From: CAZGAH01 sp964523295
Lineage (GTDB): Bacteria; Desulfobacterota; Desulfovibrionia; Desulfovibrionales; Desulfovibrionaceae
Reading direction: 5' to 3'
Length of the DNA: 16,950 nucleotides
NCBI GenBank assembly: GCA_964523295.1
Contig: CAZGAH010000091.1
Coordinates: 1-16,950, forward strand
How positions within the stretch are numbered: position 1 is the stretch's first letter; every line of letters begins with the position of its first letter. Made by a program: the position numbers and the translations under genes. This document shows positions 7,158-14,816 of the stretch, in pieces. The notes below the pieces were generated by a model. That model worked only from the letters and a program-made list of their open reading frames with translations. It did not search any database and was not told the origin of the DNA.

Positions 7158-10100
7158 TCAGTTGCTCCAGGAGCGGGCGACCAGACGTGGCGGGCGGATA
7201 CGCTCGACGCGCAGGAGATTGATAATGGGCGTTCCGCCTTTGATGGTATAGTTAACGGTAATATCCTTGACGCCGATGATATCCAGACTGGCCTTGCTGG
7301 CAGGAAAGTCATCCGAGGAAAAGGTCTTGGAGTTGAACTCGAATTCCTTGAGGAAATGGGCGAATCCCAGGCTTCCGGCGTAGGTTTTCGTGAGCGTGGC
7401 CGAGTTGAAAAAAACCTGAAGCGTGGTCGTGCTGCAGCTGTCGGGCTTCCACTCGAAGGTGGCGGAGAGGGGATAGTTATAGTTTTCCAGCTTCTGGACC
7501 TTTTCCGTGCAGTCGAGCGTCAGGGTGGTCAGATAAGGGTCTTCCGTGGCCGTGTTGGTGACGTCCGTAGGCTTGGTGGAAATGTCCACCTGATAGCTGG
7601 GCAGGACTTCCTGGGTCTGCTTGGAGCCGCGGTTGATGAAACGGATGAACTCGTCGGTGAAGGGAAAGGTGATCTGATGCGCCTGACGGGGGAAGTACCC
7701 GTAGACATTTCTGTCCAGGAAGGGAGCCGCCGGCCCGTTGACATACTTCCAGACCAGCCCGGTCTGCTCGTTGAACATGACGGTGTTGTATTTCTTGTCC
7801 GGCACGTTGGCTACTTCGCCGAGCACGGTGGACTCCCACGTGCGCTGTAAGCCGTCGGCAGCCTCCAGGGTGAGGTAGCCGAAATAAAAGCTGAGCGGTC
7901 CGGCAAGCAGGGTCTTGAACAGTCCCTCGTCCTCGGGATTGAGTTTCTTGCCGAGATCGACGCCAGCCATCTGGGCCGCGAAGAAGGGCGGCGCGCTGTC
8001 CTTGGGTTGCGGCTTGATGTTCTCTTGCGGTCGGAAGATGTCCGCAGCCTGGGCCAGGGCCGAGGCCGGAGTCTGGGTGGTGGAGTAGACGGTTTTCAAC
8101 GCCGCGACGTAGGTGTTGAAGGCTTTTGCGTTCTCGATGGCAGCGCTACGCTGCGTCAGCATCGGAGTGGACGGCTGTTGCACGGGCTGCTGCGGTGTCT
8201 GCACCGGCTTACCGGTTGGAGCCGTGGGCAAAAGGATATCCTTGACGCCTTGAAAAAAGGTCGTCACCGAGGTGACCTTCTGCTCGATAGACTGCTCGAC
8301 CTTGGCCTGTCCGGGTTGGCGTATCGCCTCGCGCATATCGCCATAGGCCAGCATGGGTTTGAGCCAGACCGGGGCATCAGGGGAATCCTTCAGCGGATCG
8401 CAATGCCGGTCCATGGTTTCCATGAAGAGAAAATAGGGGTTGTCGGGTTCGGCCATGCGCAGTGCCAGGCTGTTCCACTCGTCGTGATCGCGCTCCCATT
8501 GCAGGGCCAAGGAAAACGAGCGTGCGAAACTCTCCCAGGCGGCGGCATACTCGTGGTCATACCAGCGGTTGAAGGTGACGACCCAGGCAGGATCTCCGCT
8601 GGCCTCTTTCAGCGCGGTTTCCATTCTCTTGACGAAGCTCTGGATACGGACGCGTCCGGCCAGGGTATATGCCTGGGGCACGGTCGCTCCCGCACTGTGT
8701 ATCCTGGCCGTAGGCCCCCAGAACTGCTCCAGAAAAACCGGCTCAATGTCCGGCTGGCTGTTGGCCCAGTCGACGAGCCAGCTCAGTTCGATCCGGCTGG
8801 TGCGGATGACGTCGCGCAGCATCGTGGTCAGCTGGTCTTTTTCGGACTGGATACGACCGGGATCTGTATTCCATTTCAGATAGCTCAGATAGAGGTTAAT
8901 GTAGTCATCAACAAAGGCAGCGCTGAGAGGCCGGTCGCGCAATTGCAGCTTGCGCATGTCGTCCGCCAGCCCGGAGATGAGTTTGGGAGGGATTTTTTCA
9001 TAATTATCACTGGAGAGCAGGTGCAGGCGGTCAGCCAGGTAGGCGGCGAATACGGTGAGCGTCTCGACGGGCGTGTCGTTGTTCAATTTTGAAATTTCCG
9101 TGCGCAGCACGGAATCGTAATCCGAGGCCAGACCTTGGGCGAAGATGTCGGAATAGAGCTTTTCCAGTTTGGTTTCCGCTACAAGCGACTGGGGCAGGCC
9201 TATACGTGGCCAGTCCCATTTGGAATTGGCCTGCTCCATGAAGGTGAGTTCAGAGAGAAACGTACGCATCAACTCCATGTTATCCGAAAAATTGCGACTC
9301 AGTTTAGGGATTGTAGTGATGTCGGCCATGAACGCGGTGAGTACGGAGGAATTGTGAAGATAGGAGTTCAATGTAAGCCCGACGAAGCAGAACGTCAGCA
9401 TCAGCGTGGCCAGTAACGCGAAAAGCCGGGTAAGATTCCTCCAGGATAGAAAGTCCATCAGCGGGGCGTGCAGTCCGCGCCCGACCGGCAACGCGGCCAT
9501 GAAAAAATCGTGCAAAAAAATACCTTTGGGAAGAGGAGCGTCCTCTTTGGGAGCCAGCTTGAAGTCGGCCAGCGCTCCCGTCACGTGGGAAAGATCCTCC
9601 CCCTCCTGACGAGCGCTCGCAAAAAAGATGCCCCGGAAAATTGGCGCTTCCAGAAACGGGTTGGACCGGAAAAGCTCCCGACAGAAAAGACGGACGCCAT
9701 CGGCCAGCCGGTCGAAGGCGTCCGGAAAGCGGACCACGCCAGGATCGACGCGGGCGTCGCGCTCGGCTATCTCCAGTCGCAACGTCTTCAGCTGATCGGC
9801 GAGTTCATAAAGGGCTGTGGACACGCGCACTTCAGCCGGATCGGCGACATTGGTATTGAGCACGCCCATAGCCTGGTTGCGCTCTTCCTGGGTCAGCCGG
9901 GAGCAAAAGTCGTTCATGCCCAGTACGGTATCGAGCTTGGTGACCAGAACGTAAATGGGCAATCTGGCGCCGAGCGCGCGCATGATCTCGTCCAGACGCC
10001 GCCGCTGGGTCCGGGCCAGTTCGGTCAGCAGGTCTTCATCAGCCTGAGAGGCCCGTTCCGCAGTCACGGTCACGACCACGCCGCTCAAGGGTTCGCGGCG

Positions 10101-10709
10101 TCGGTATTTAGACAGCAGGACCAGGAACTCCTCCCATTCGGACTGGACAGCCGTCTGGTCACCCGTGGTCGCGTAGCGGCCGGAAAGATCAAGAACAACG
10201 GCATTGTCCAGAAACCAGAAATCGCACAGGGGCGTCGGCTTGAGTTCTCCCGTGGCGGCGAGTTCCGTCTGCACGGCATTGAGTTTGGCGCTACGCAGGG
10301 CCGAAGTCTTGCCCGCACCGCGTTCGCCGAGCATGACATACCAGGGAAGAGCGTAGATCGGATTGCTGAAAAGACCTGGCCGGAGACGGTTCATGATCCG
10401 GGCTGCGTGCTCGAATGCCTGGCGCAAATCTCCGATGGCCCGCTGTCGGTCGGCCTCGGCCACGACAGCCAGCTTCTCCGCCTCTTCGTCGATAATACGT
10501 TTGACGTAGCGCTTTTCGCGCCGGCGAATCAGATAGCGCCGAACGGCCATGATCGCCAGGATCAGACCCAGCGGACCGAACAGCAGCACGGCGCCGGTCC
10601 ATAACGGCCAGTTGTGCCAACGCACGAACACGTAGACGACAAGGGCGGCCAGAGCGAAGAGAAACAGGTACAGGAGTATCTTGAGGGCCGAGCCTAGAAT
10701 CTTCTTCAT
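7158..10709 (-). CDS. tssM: Type VI secretion system inner-membrane protein TssM (IcmF family)
   Basis: TssM spans the inner membrane and periplasm, binding TssL at the membrane and TssJ at the outer membrane to form the T6SS trans-envelope complex. The 1183 aa are typical. Two N-terminal membrane helices (about 9-30 and 37-56) form a hairpin. The cytoplasmic NTPase-like domain has an intact Walker A (GERGAGKT, 128-135), a Walker B-like VVLDLSGRY (171-179) and a TKLD motif (257-260). A third helix at about 430-450 leads to the long periplasmic IcmF-related region, which includes a Pro/Gln/Thr-rich stretch near 820-850 and a beta-rich C-terminal domain. Many TssM proteins lack a functional Walker A; this one keeps it. 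The ATG overlaps the stop of a possible 37-codon ORF (ATGA), and an AAGGGA ribosome site lies about 10 bases upstream. Confidence 0.96.
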   Translation of the reverse strand: MKKILGSALKILLYLFLFALAALVVYVFVRWHNWPLWTGAVLLFGPLGLILAIMAVRRYLIRRREKRYVKRIIDEEAEKLAVVAEADRQRAIGDLRQAFEHAARIMNRLRPGLFSNPIYALPWYVMLGERGAGKTSALRSAKLNAVQTELAATGELKPTPLCDFWFLDNAVVLDLSGRYATTGDQTAVQSEWEEFLVLLSKYRRREPLSGVVVTVTAERASQADEDLLTELARTQRRRLDEIMRALGARLPIYVLVTKLDTVLGMNDFCSRLTQEERNQAMGVLNTNVADPAEVRVSTALYELADQLKTLRLEIAERDARVDPGVVRFPDAFDRLADGVRLFCRELFRSNPFLEAPIFRGIFFASARQEGEDLSHVTGALADFKLAPKEDAPLPKGIFLHDFFMAALPVGRGLHAPLMDFLSWRNLTRLFALLATLMLTFCFVGLTLNSYLHNSSVLTAFMADITTIPKLSRNFSDNMELMRTFLSELTFMEQANSKWDWPRIGLPQSLVAETKLEKLYSDIFAQGLASDYDSVLRTEISKLNNDTPVETLTVFAAYLADRLHLLSSDNYEKIPPKLISGLADDMRKLQLRDRPLSAAFVDDYINLYLSYLKWNTDPGRIQSEKDQLTTMLRDVIRTSRIELSWLVDWANSQPDIEPVFLEQFWGPTARIHSAGATVPQAYTLAGRVRIQSFVKRMETALKEASGDPAWVVTFNRWYDHEYAAAWESFARSFSLALQWERDHDEWNSLALRMAEPDNPYFLFMETMDRHCDPLKDSPDAPVWLKPMLAYGDMREAIRQPGQAKVEQSIEQKVTSVTTFFQGVKDILLPTAPTGKPVQTPQQPVQQPSTPMLTQRSAAIENAKAFNTYVAALKTVYSTTQTPASALAQAADIFRPQENIKPQPKDSAPPFFAAQMAGVDLGKKLNPEDEGLFKTLLAGPLSFYFGYLTLEAADGLQRTWESTVLGEVANVPDKKYNTVMFNEQTGLVWKYVNGPAAPFLDRNVYGYFPRQAHQITFPFTDEFIRFINRGSKQTQEVLPSYQVDISTKPTDVTNTATEDPYLTTLTLDCTEKVQKLENYNYPLSATFEWKPDSCSTTTLQVFFNSATLTKTYAGSLGFAHFLKEFEFNSKTFSSDDFPASKASLDIIGVKDITVNYTIKGGTPIINLLRVERIRPPRLVARSWSN

Positions 10710-10819
10710 GCGGAGCAGGTCCCTTTATCGCGTTGGATGATGAGCGCTTCAGGCCAGCGGCAACGTCTTTCGCCCAGATGTCGGGCGTCGAGGAGTCTTA
10801 TCTTCGGAGGCGTCGTCAC
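10706..10819 (-). CDS. Possible 37-codon ORF bridging tssL and tssM
   Basis: A GTG start (10819-10817) lies 7 bases after GGGAG, and the frame runs to a TGA that overlaps the tssM ATG as ATGA, a classic arrangement for translational coupling. It occupies almost the whole gap between tssL and tssM. The peptide is basic (starting VTTPPKIRLLDARHLGERR), with no membrane segment or recognised domain. The frame stays open upstream into tssL to an ATG at 10894, but that start has no support. It may be a coupling leader and not a stable protein, or chance in high-GC sequence. Confidence 0.3.
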   Translation of the reverse strand: MTTPPKIRLLDARHLGERRCRWPEALIIQRDKGTCSA

Positions 10820-10842
10820 GTCCTTTCTCCCTGCTGCGCGCC

Positions 10843-11520
10843 TCACCGGAGATTCCCGAAAAAGGCCAGTAACTGGATATTCAAGTCGTTGCACAAAAAA
10901 AACCAGGTTTGCACGGACAGGATGATCAGCAGGACAGGAATAAAAAAGAAATACCAGTCAAATTTCCAGAAGTCCTTGAATCGTCGTCGGGTTGCCACTG
11001 CGCCGTAGGCCGGGGGAAACAAATGCCGGTTCTTGTCCTCCAGGCTGAAATCCCCCTGTGGCAAGCCAAGGGTTTTCCGCAACACTTTTTTCCGGATTTG
11101 CTCCAGCTCGCCTTCACCGGTCTGAAAGAAATACCGCCCGCGAAAGCCCAGCGCCAGACAGAGCGCGTAGACTTCGCGTACGGCGTTGTCGGCGTCCGGG
11201 AGTTTGTCGAGATGCTCGTAAAATTCTATACCAGCGTTGTTGGTGTTGAAAAAAGCACGCTGCAATTGCTTATTTTGCCATTCCACCTTGCCTGGCCAGT
11301 TGGAGCAGAGCACGAATTCATCCGTCCAGGCGCACACGGCGAATTTTGCCTCGGCCATGTCTGTCAGGCCGAACCCGGCTTCGCGGCCCGTATCCTCCGC
11401 CTTGTCTAAAAGATCCAGAATGACGCTTCTGGCCCGCTCGAAGCCGGTTCCCAGGTTGGAATATTTCAGCAAATACAGAATATACGCAAAGATATCGGCG
11501 TAGCAGTCAATAAGACGCAT
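10843..11520 (-). CDS. tssL: Type VI secretion system inner-membrane protein TssL (DotU family)
   Basis: TssL is the short C-tail-anchored partner of TssM; its cytoplasmic helical hook domain contacts the baseplate through TssK and TssE. The 225 aa include family signatures AKFAVCAWTDEFVL (about 58-71) and YALCLALGFRGRYF, then a single membrane helix at about 190-209 close to the C-terminus. There is no OmpA/peptidoglycan-binding extension, so cell-wall anchoring would need a separate TagL/TagN-type protein. The ATG follows AAGGA with a 7-base spacer, and an inverted repeat lies shortly upstream. By eye the gene is richer in A/T than comEC or ald, including a run of eight T residues on its coding strand near the 3' end. 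Confidence 0.95.
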   Translation of the reverse strand: MRLIDCYADIFAYILYLLKYSNLGTGFERARSVILDLLDKAEDTGREAGFGLTDMAEAKFAVCAWTDEFVLCSNWPGKVEWQNKQLQRAFFNTNNAGIEFYEHLDKLPDADNAVREVYALCLALGFRGRYFFQTGEGELEQIRKKVLRKTLGLPQGDFSLEDKNRHLFPPAYGAVATRRRFKDFWKFDWYFFFIPVLLIILSVQTWFFLCNDLNIQLLAFFGNLR

Positions 11521-11553
11521 CGGTCAGTCCTTCGAACCCGGGCTGCCCGTCAG

Positions 11554-11575
11554 GTCAGCAACCGCTGATGCTGAC
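11554..11575. other. Perfect 7-bp inverted repeat between tssK and tssL
   Basis: GTCAGCA (11554-11560) and TGCTGAC (11569-11575) pair perfectly around an 8-base loop in the 71-base tssK-tssL gap, the only stable-looking hairpin at a junction of this operon. No T-run follows. It could be an mRNA processing or stability element that sets the TssL/TssM level apart from TssJ/TssK. The structure is seen; the function is inferred. Confidence 0.35.
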
Positions 11576-11591
11576 AGGGTATGGAACGGCC

Positions 11592-12980
11592 TTAACTGCG
11601 CAGCACGGCAATCTCAGCGATGAGATCTTCCGGCGCTGCACTCCAGTACATGGTAATGGTCTGCGTTTTTTCAATCTCCAGCCACTGCGGGCTGGTGCGG
11701 TCGATCTGAAAATGAAACGCCTCGGATTCGCGCGGCATCCCTGCCGGGGGGTCGGGCGAAAACTGCAGCGGTGCCCCTGGTACAGCCAGGGCGACCAACG
11801 AGGGAATGCTGCGCGAGGCCGACAATTTGACCGCGAAGTTCACCGAGTCGGCTATGGCGGTCAGGTCGGTTTTCGTGCGCAAGACAAGCCAGTAGGCATT
11901 CCCCGGCTTGAAGGCGCCCTCCGGCGCCGTTGCCGTGAACAGCTCCTCCTGACGCTCCAGTCGGATAAGATATTCCGGACCGAGCATCAGCCCCTCAAGC
12001 AACTCGCCGCACAACCGACGTGCGGCAGAAAAACAGGCCCATAAATTCTCATGGTCATACGCTGGCAACAGGATGCTTCCATCGCGTCCTTCGCCCAAGG
12101 CATTTACCCGGCCGGAAAACGTCGAGAGCTCGCCTATGAACTGATACAGCGCTCCGTAGGCCTCCCAAGGATGAACAGAGGGAGCGGTGGCCAGGTGGTT
12201 CAGAACCGGAACATAGCGGTTCAAGGCCATCAGGGCCATGACGTAGATCATGTAGCGCAGGTCGAGCTCCGATTTCTGTATTGCGCGCGGGCTCTTGTAT
12301 TGTTCGAGCACACGGCAGCGCGCCATGGCCAGCTCGCGAATCTCACGAAGGACATTGACCAGCGGTTGGGAACTGTTGAGGTTCAGACAGGGCGGTATGA
12401 ATTTCCTGGAGATGACAATCTGCTCGCCATCGCGTTCGAGCTGGGCCAGCGGTATGGTCACGTAATCAGCCATACGCTCCCGCTCGGATTCCCAGAAAAG
12501 CTTGCAGGCCAGCCGCAGCAGCCTGACCTTGGCCGGAGGTCCGTCCCCGTGGAGGTCGGGGATATCGACGGGATCGGGCTGCGTAACGTACCGGGTAGGC
12601 GCCTGGGCAGCCTCTTCCGGGCGATTGTAGGCCGTGACGTTCTTGCCGGCATGTTCAAACTTGTGCAATCCTAGATAGACACGAAACGGCTTTTCCTGCT
12701 CCACCCAATCTTTTTCAAATGAGCGGGCTATGGTCGTGGCATTGCCCGGGATGTCCACATAGCCGCCGTCACTAAAGAAAAACAATCCGCTCAGCACTTC
12801 GAACCGGCGGTTCTGCAAATCCGTTTCATTGATTTCGCAGCGTCCGACGCCCCAGAAGTGTTTCAGGGCGTAGGTCTGAAACACATTGAAGCGCATGCCA
12901 TGCACGACGTCGCGCAACTGAAAATGCTGGGGCTGCAGGAACAGACCCTGGTGCCAGAAAATATTGGGGATCGCTTCCAT
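11592..12980 (-). CDS. tssK: Type VI secretion system baseplate protein TssK
   Basis: TssK is the trimeric adaptor that links the T6SS baseplate (TssF, TssG) to the membrane complex (TssL, TssM); it resembles phage receptor-binding proteins. The 462 aa are of normal length. The N-terminal IFWHQGLFLQPQHFQ is the family hallmark (W-x-x-GLFLxPQHFQ). The middle shows the YVTIPLAQLER stretch, and the C-terminal region ends in a short beta-rich domain (TQTITMYW). Its ATG shares one base with the tssJ stop (TAATG), so translation is probably coupled to tssJ; only a weak ribosome site is seen. The next gene downstream is tssL after 71 bases. Confidence 0.95.
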   Translation of the reverse strand: MEAIPNIFWHQGLFLQPQHFQLRDVVHGMRFNVFQTYALKHFWGVGRCEINETDLQNRRFEVLSGLFFFSDGGYVDIPGNATTIARSFEKDWVEQEKPFRVYLGLHKFEHAGKNVTAYNRPEEAAQAPTRYVTQPDPVDIPDLHGDGPPAKVRLLRLACKLFWESERERMADYVTIPLAQLERDGEQIVISRKFIPPCLNLNSSQPLVNVLREIRELAMARCRVLEQYKSPRAIQKSELDLRYMIYVMALMALNRYVPVLNHLATAPSVHPWEAYGALYQFIGELSTFSGRVNALGEGRDGSILLPAYDHENLWACFSAARRLCGELLEGLMLGPEYLIRLERQEELFTATAPEGAFKPGNAYWLVLRTKTDLTAIADSVNFAVKLSASRSIPSLVALAVPGAPLQFSPDPPAGMPRESEAFHFQIDRTSPQWLEIEKTQTITMYWSAAPEDLIAEIAVLRS

Positions 12981-13567
12981 TATTCGGACCCGACTCGTTG
13001 CAGGCCATACGGCCCCAGAAAAATATTGATGAACACCTTGCCCGGTTGCCGGAAGGTCGTGGAGGTGAATACACCTTTGGTCTGCTCGACGACCGGAAAT
13101 TCAAAAACACGCGTGGACTGCTCGGGAACAAGCTGATTATAGCCGGCAGCAATGCCGATAAAGGTGGCCTTTTCCGCCCGGTCCAGGTAGGTCACCCGAT
13201 CCTCTCCGGGTTGGACGAAAACCCGCTGCTGCCATACCACAGTCGCGTCGAAATTTTTACATTCCAGAAGCTTGAGCAATCCGTCGCTCGTCTTGCTCAA
13301 GGTAACGAATCCGTTGGGATCGCTCAGTTGGTAAATACACAACAGCGTGGAATGCCCTACGCCGTCGTATTCGTTCAGTTTGTCGTCAGCACGGTATCGC
13401 AGTTTGATGGAATGCGGCGCGAATGTCCATTGCGGATTGGTCAACTTGGGATCAGGAGGGGAGCCGCCGCAACTGGTAAAAAAGAGGGCAGTCAGGAAGC
13501 ACGCCATAACATTGCAAACAGTTTTCAACGCCAATTCTGTCGACTGCGTCTTTTTCCTCAACTGCAT
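12980..13567 (-). CDS. tssJ: Type VI secretion system lipoprotein TssJ
   Basis: TssJ is the outer-membrane lipoprotein that anchors the T6SS membrane complex by binding the periplasmic tip of TssM. From the ATG at 13567-13565 it has 195 aa, close to family size. A basic N-terminus (MQLRKK) and a hydrophobic stretch at about 20-32 end in FFTSC, a slightly unusual lipobox with Cys33 as the lipid site. The mature part has the DPKLTNPQWTFAPHSIKLRYRADDKLNEYDG pattern in segments, with the STLLCIYQLSDPNGF region typical of TssJ beta-sandwich proteins. The frame is open 48 codons further, but that extension is Arg-rich and would bury the signal peptide; GGAG lies 8 bases before the chosen ATG. It is the first gene of the operon visible here. 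Confidence 0.9.
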   Translation of the reverse strand: MQLRKKTQSTELALKTVCNVMACFLTALFFTSCGGSPPDPKLTNPQWTFAPHSIKLRYRADDKLNEYDGVGHSTLLCIYQLSDPNGFVTLSKTSDGLLKLLECKNFDATVVWQQRVFVQPGEDRVTYLDRAEKATFIGIAAGYNQLVPEQSTRVFEFPVVEQTKGVFTSTTFRQPGKVFINIFLGPYGLQRVGSE

Positions 13568-13989
13568 CGCCTCCGCTCCATTCGCATGTGCCCGTCTTCG
13601 AAACGTACGGCGCAGTGATCGAGCTGCTTCAGTCGTCCGGAAGCCTCTCCTCCGCCTTCGACGCAAGATGCACGTCGCCCTTGCAAAGCTCCATAGCGCA
13701 TAACACCGCATGGGCGCAAGGAAGAAAGGCAGGATTTGACCCTGAAAATGGTCTATAACTCAGATTCAATCGCCCTGCCCTCTCCTGCGCCACGCCGGCA
13801 TTGCGTATCACTGCGCGACGTAAATGCAGGCAGTAGCCTCGGCCAGGCGGCTACGACCGGGCAGGGTCCGGGCAGAACCGTTATTCCGGAGTGGCCTGGA
13901 TTGCTTTTCCCTGATCCATGGCCTATCACATGACGTCCGGATGGCTGGCGCCACCACGGACAACGTCCCCGCGTCCTCTCGGAAGGTCC
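13568..13989. other. Intergenic region between tssJ and cbiK, no convincing gene
   Basis: This 422-base divergent region must hold the promoters for the T6SS operon (minus) and cbiK (plus), but I see no -35/-10 pair with good boxes and spacing, and no properly spaced -24/-12 sigma-54 site. Visible structure: a 6-bp inverted repeat GTAGCC/GGCTAC (13833-13854, 10-base loop) directly followed by two copies of CCGGGCAG (13857-13864 and 13868-13875, 11-base period). No cobalamin riboswitch core was recognised upstream of cbiK. Open frames on both strands lack ribosome sites and family resemblance. Confidence 0.5.
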
Positions 13990-14799
13990 ATGAAAACAGG
14001 CATTCTTCTCGCGGCATTCGGATCCAGCAACCCCAAGGCGCGGCGCGTGCTTGAGGGATTCGAGGACAAAGTACGAGCCGCATTTCCGGGCGTGCCGATC
14101 CGTTGGGCATTCACCTCGGCCATTATCCGCCACCGACTGGCTGACGAAGGGGCCAAGGTGGACTCCGTGCAGAAGGCTCTGCATAAAATGTACTTCGAGC
14201 GATTCACTCATGTAGCCGTTCAATCGTTGCATGTTGTGCCCGGCGCCGAGTACAACGATCTGCTGGCCGAGGTCGAACGCATAGGACGGTCAACGAGTCT
14301 GCCGGGACCGGGCAAAGAGGTCGGACGGATTCTGGTGGGCGCGCCGTTGCTGGCGGGGGAAGCCGACGCCGAGCGCACGGCCCTGGCCTTGCGGCGACAT
14401 CTGCCGCCCGGGCGAACGCCCGGGGAGGCGGTGCTCTTCATGGGACACGGCACCTGGCACCAGGGAAACTCCATGTACGACCTGCTGGCAGCGAGCCTTG
14501 AGGCCCTGGACTCCGGCCTGTTTATCGGCACCATGGCGGATGCGAACGCCGTTCGGGTTCTGGCGGCGAGACTCTACGCCGAAGGGGTGCGCAAGATATG
14601 GCTCGCACCGCTTCTGGCGGTTGCCGGCGCGCACGTTCTGTGGGACATGGCCGGTGACCAGCCGGATTCCTGGATGTCGGTCGTCCGTGCTGCGGGATTG
14701 GAGTGCGAACCCGTTCTCAAAGGCGCAGCTGAATACGACGGCCTGGCCGCCATCTGGATCGACCACCTGCAGGCCGTCATGCAACAGCTCTCGGGCTGA
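13990..14799 (+). CDS. cbiK: Anaerobic sirohydrochlorin cobaltochelatase CbiK
   Basis: It inserts cobalt into sirohydrochlorin in the anaerobic cobalamin pathway; in sulfate reducers related enzymes can also serve haem or sirohaem synthesis. The 269 aa match the family. The start MKTGILLAAFGSS is the usual N-terminus and carries no signal peptide, so this is the cytoplasmic type. Conserved blocks are VQSLHVVPGAEYNDL (His81 area), MGHGTWHQGNSMYD (His153) and AGAHVLWDMAGDQPDSW (His215). His153 and His215 match the metal-binding histidines known in the family. The usual Glu metal ligand, normally in a GTVEGYPE-like block, appears as GTMADANAV (181-189), so that ligand seems lost or replaced by Asp184. 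ATG 13990 is preferred over ATG 13918 because the extra 24 residues look non-coding; GGAAGG is just upstream. Confidence 0.92.
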   Translation: MKTGILLAAFGSSNPKARRVLEGFEDKVRAAFPGVPIRWAFTSAIIRHRLADEGAKVDSVQKALHKMYFERFTHVAVQSLHVVPGAEYNDLLAEVERIGRSTSLPGPGKEVGRILVGAPLLAGEADAERTALALRRHLPPGRTPGEAVLFMGHGTWHQGNSMYDLLAASLEALDSGLFIGTMADANAVRVLAARLYAEGVRKIWLAPLLAVAGAHVLWDMAGDQPDSWMSVVRAAGLECEPVLKGAAEYDGLAAIWIDHLQAVMQQLSG

Positions 14800-14816
14800 G
14801 TACCGGTCTCGCCCGA

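Noticed and set aside
9468..10604. Plus-strand frame of 378 codons opposite tssM, and similar frames at 8007-9092 and 7155-7850
   Set aside because: They are antisense to an intact TssM with all expected motifs, and arise from high GC in the third codon position.
13629..13811. Short minus-strand frame upstream of tssJ that could be a leader peptide
   Set aside because: No convincing ribosome site and no coupling to tssJ, from which it is separated by a gap.
13892..13905. Sigma-54-like TGGC...TTGC upstream of cbiK
   Set aside because: The GG and GC elements are two bases too close for a -24/-12 promoter.
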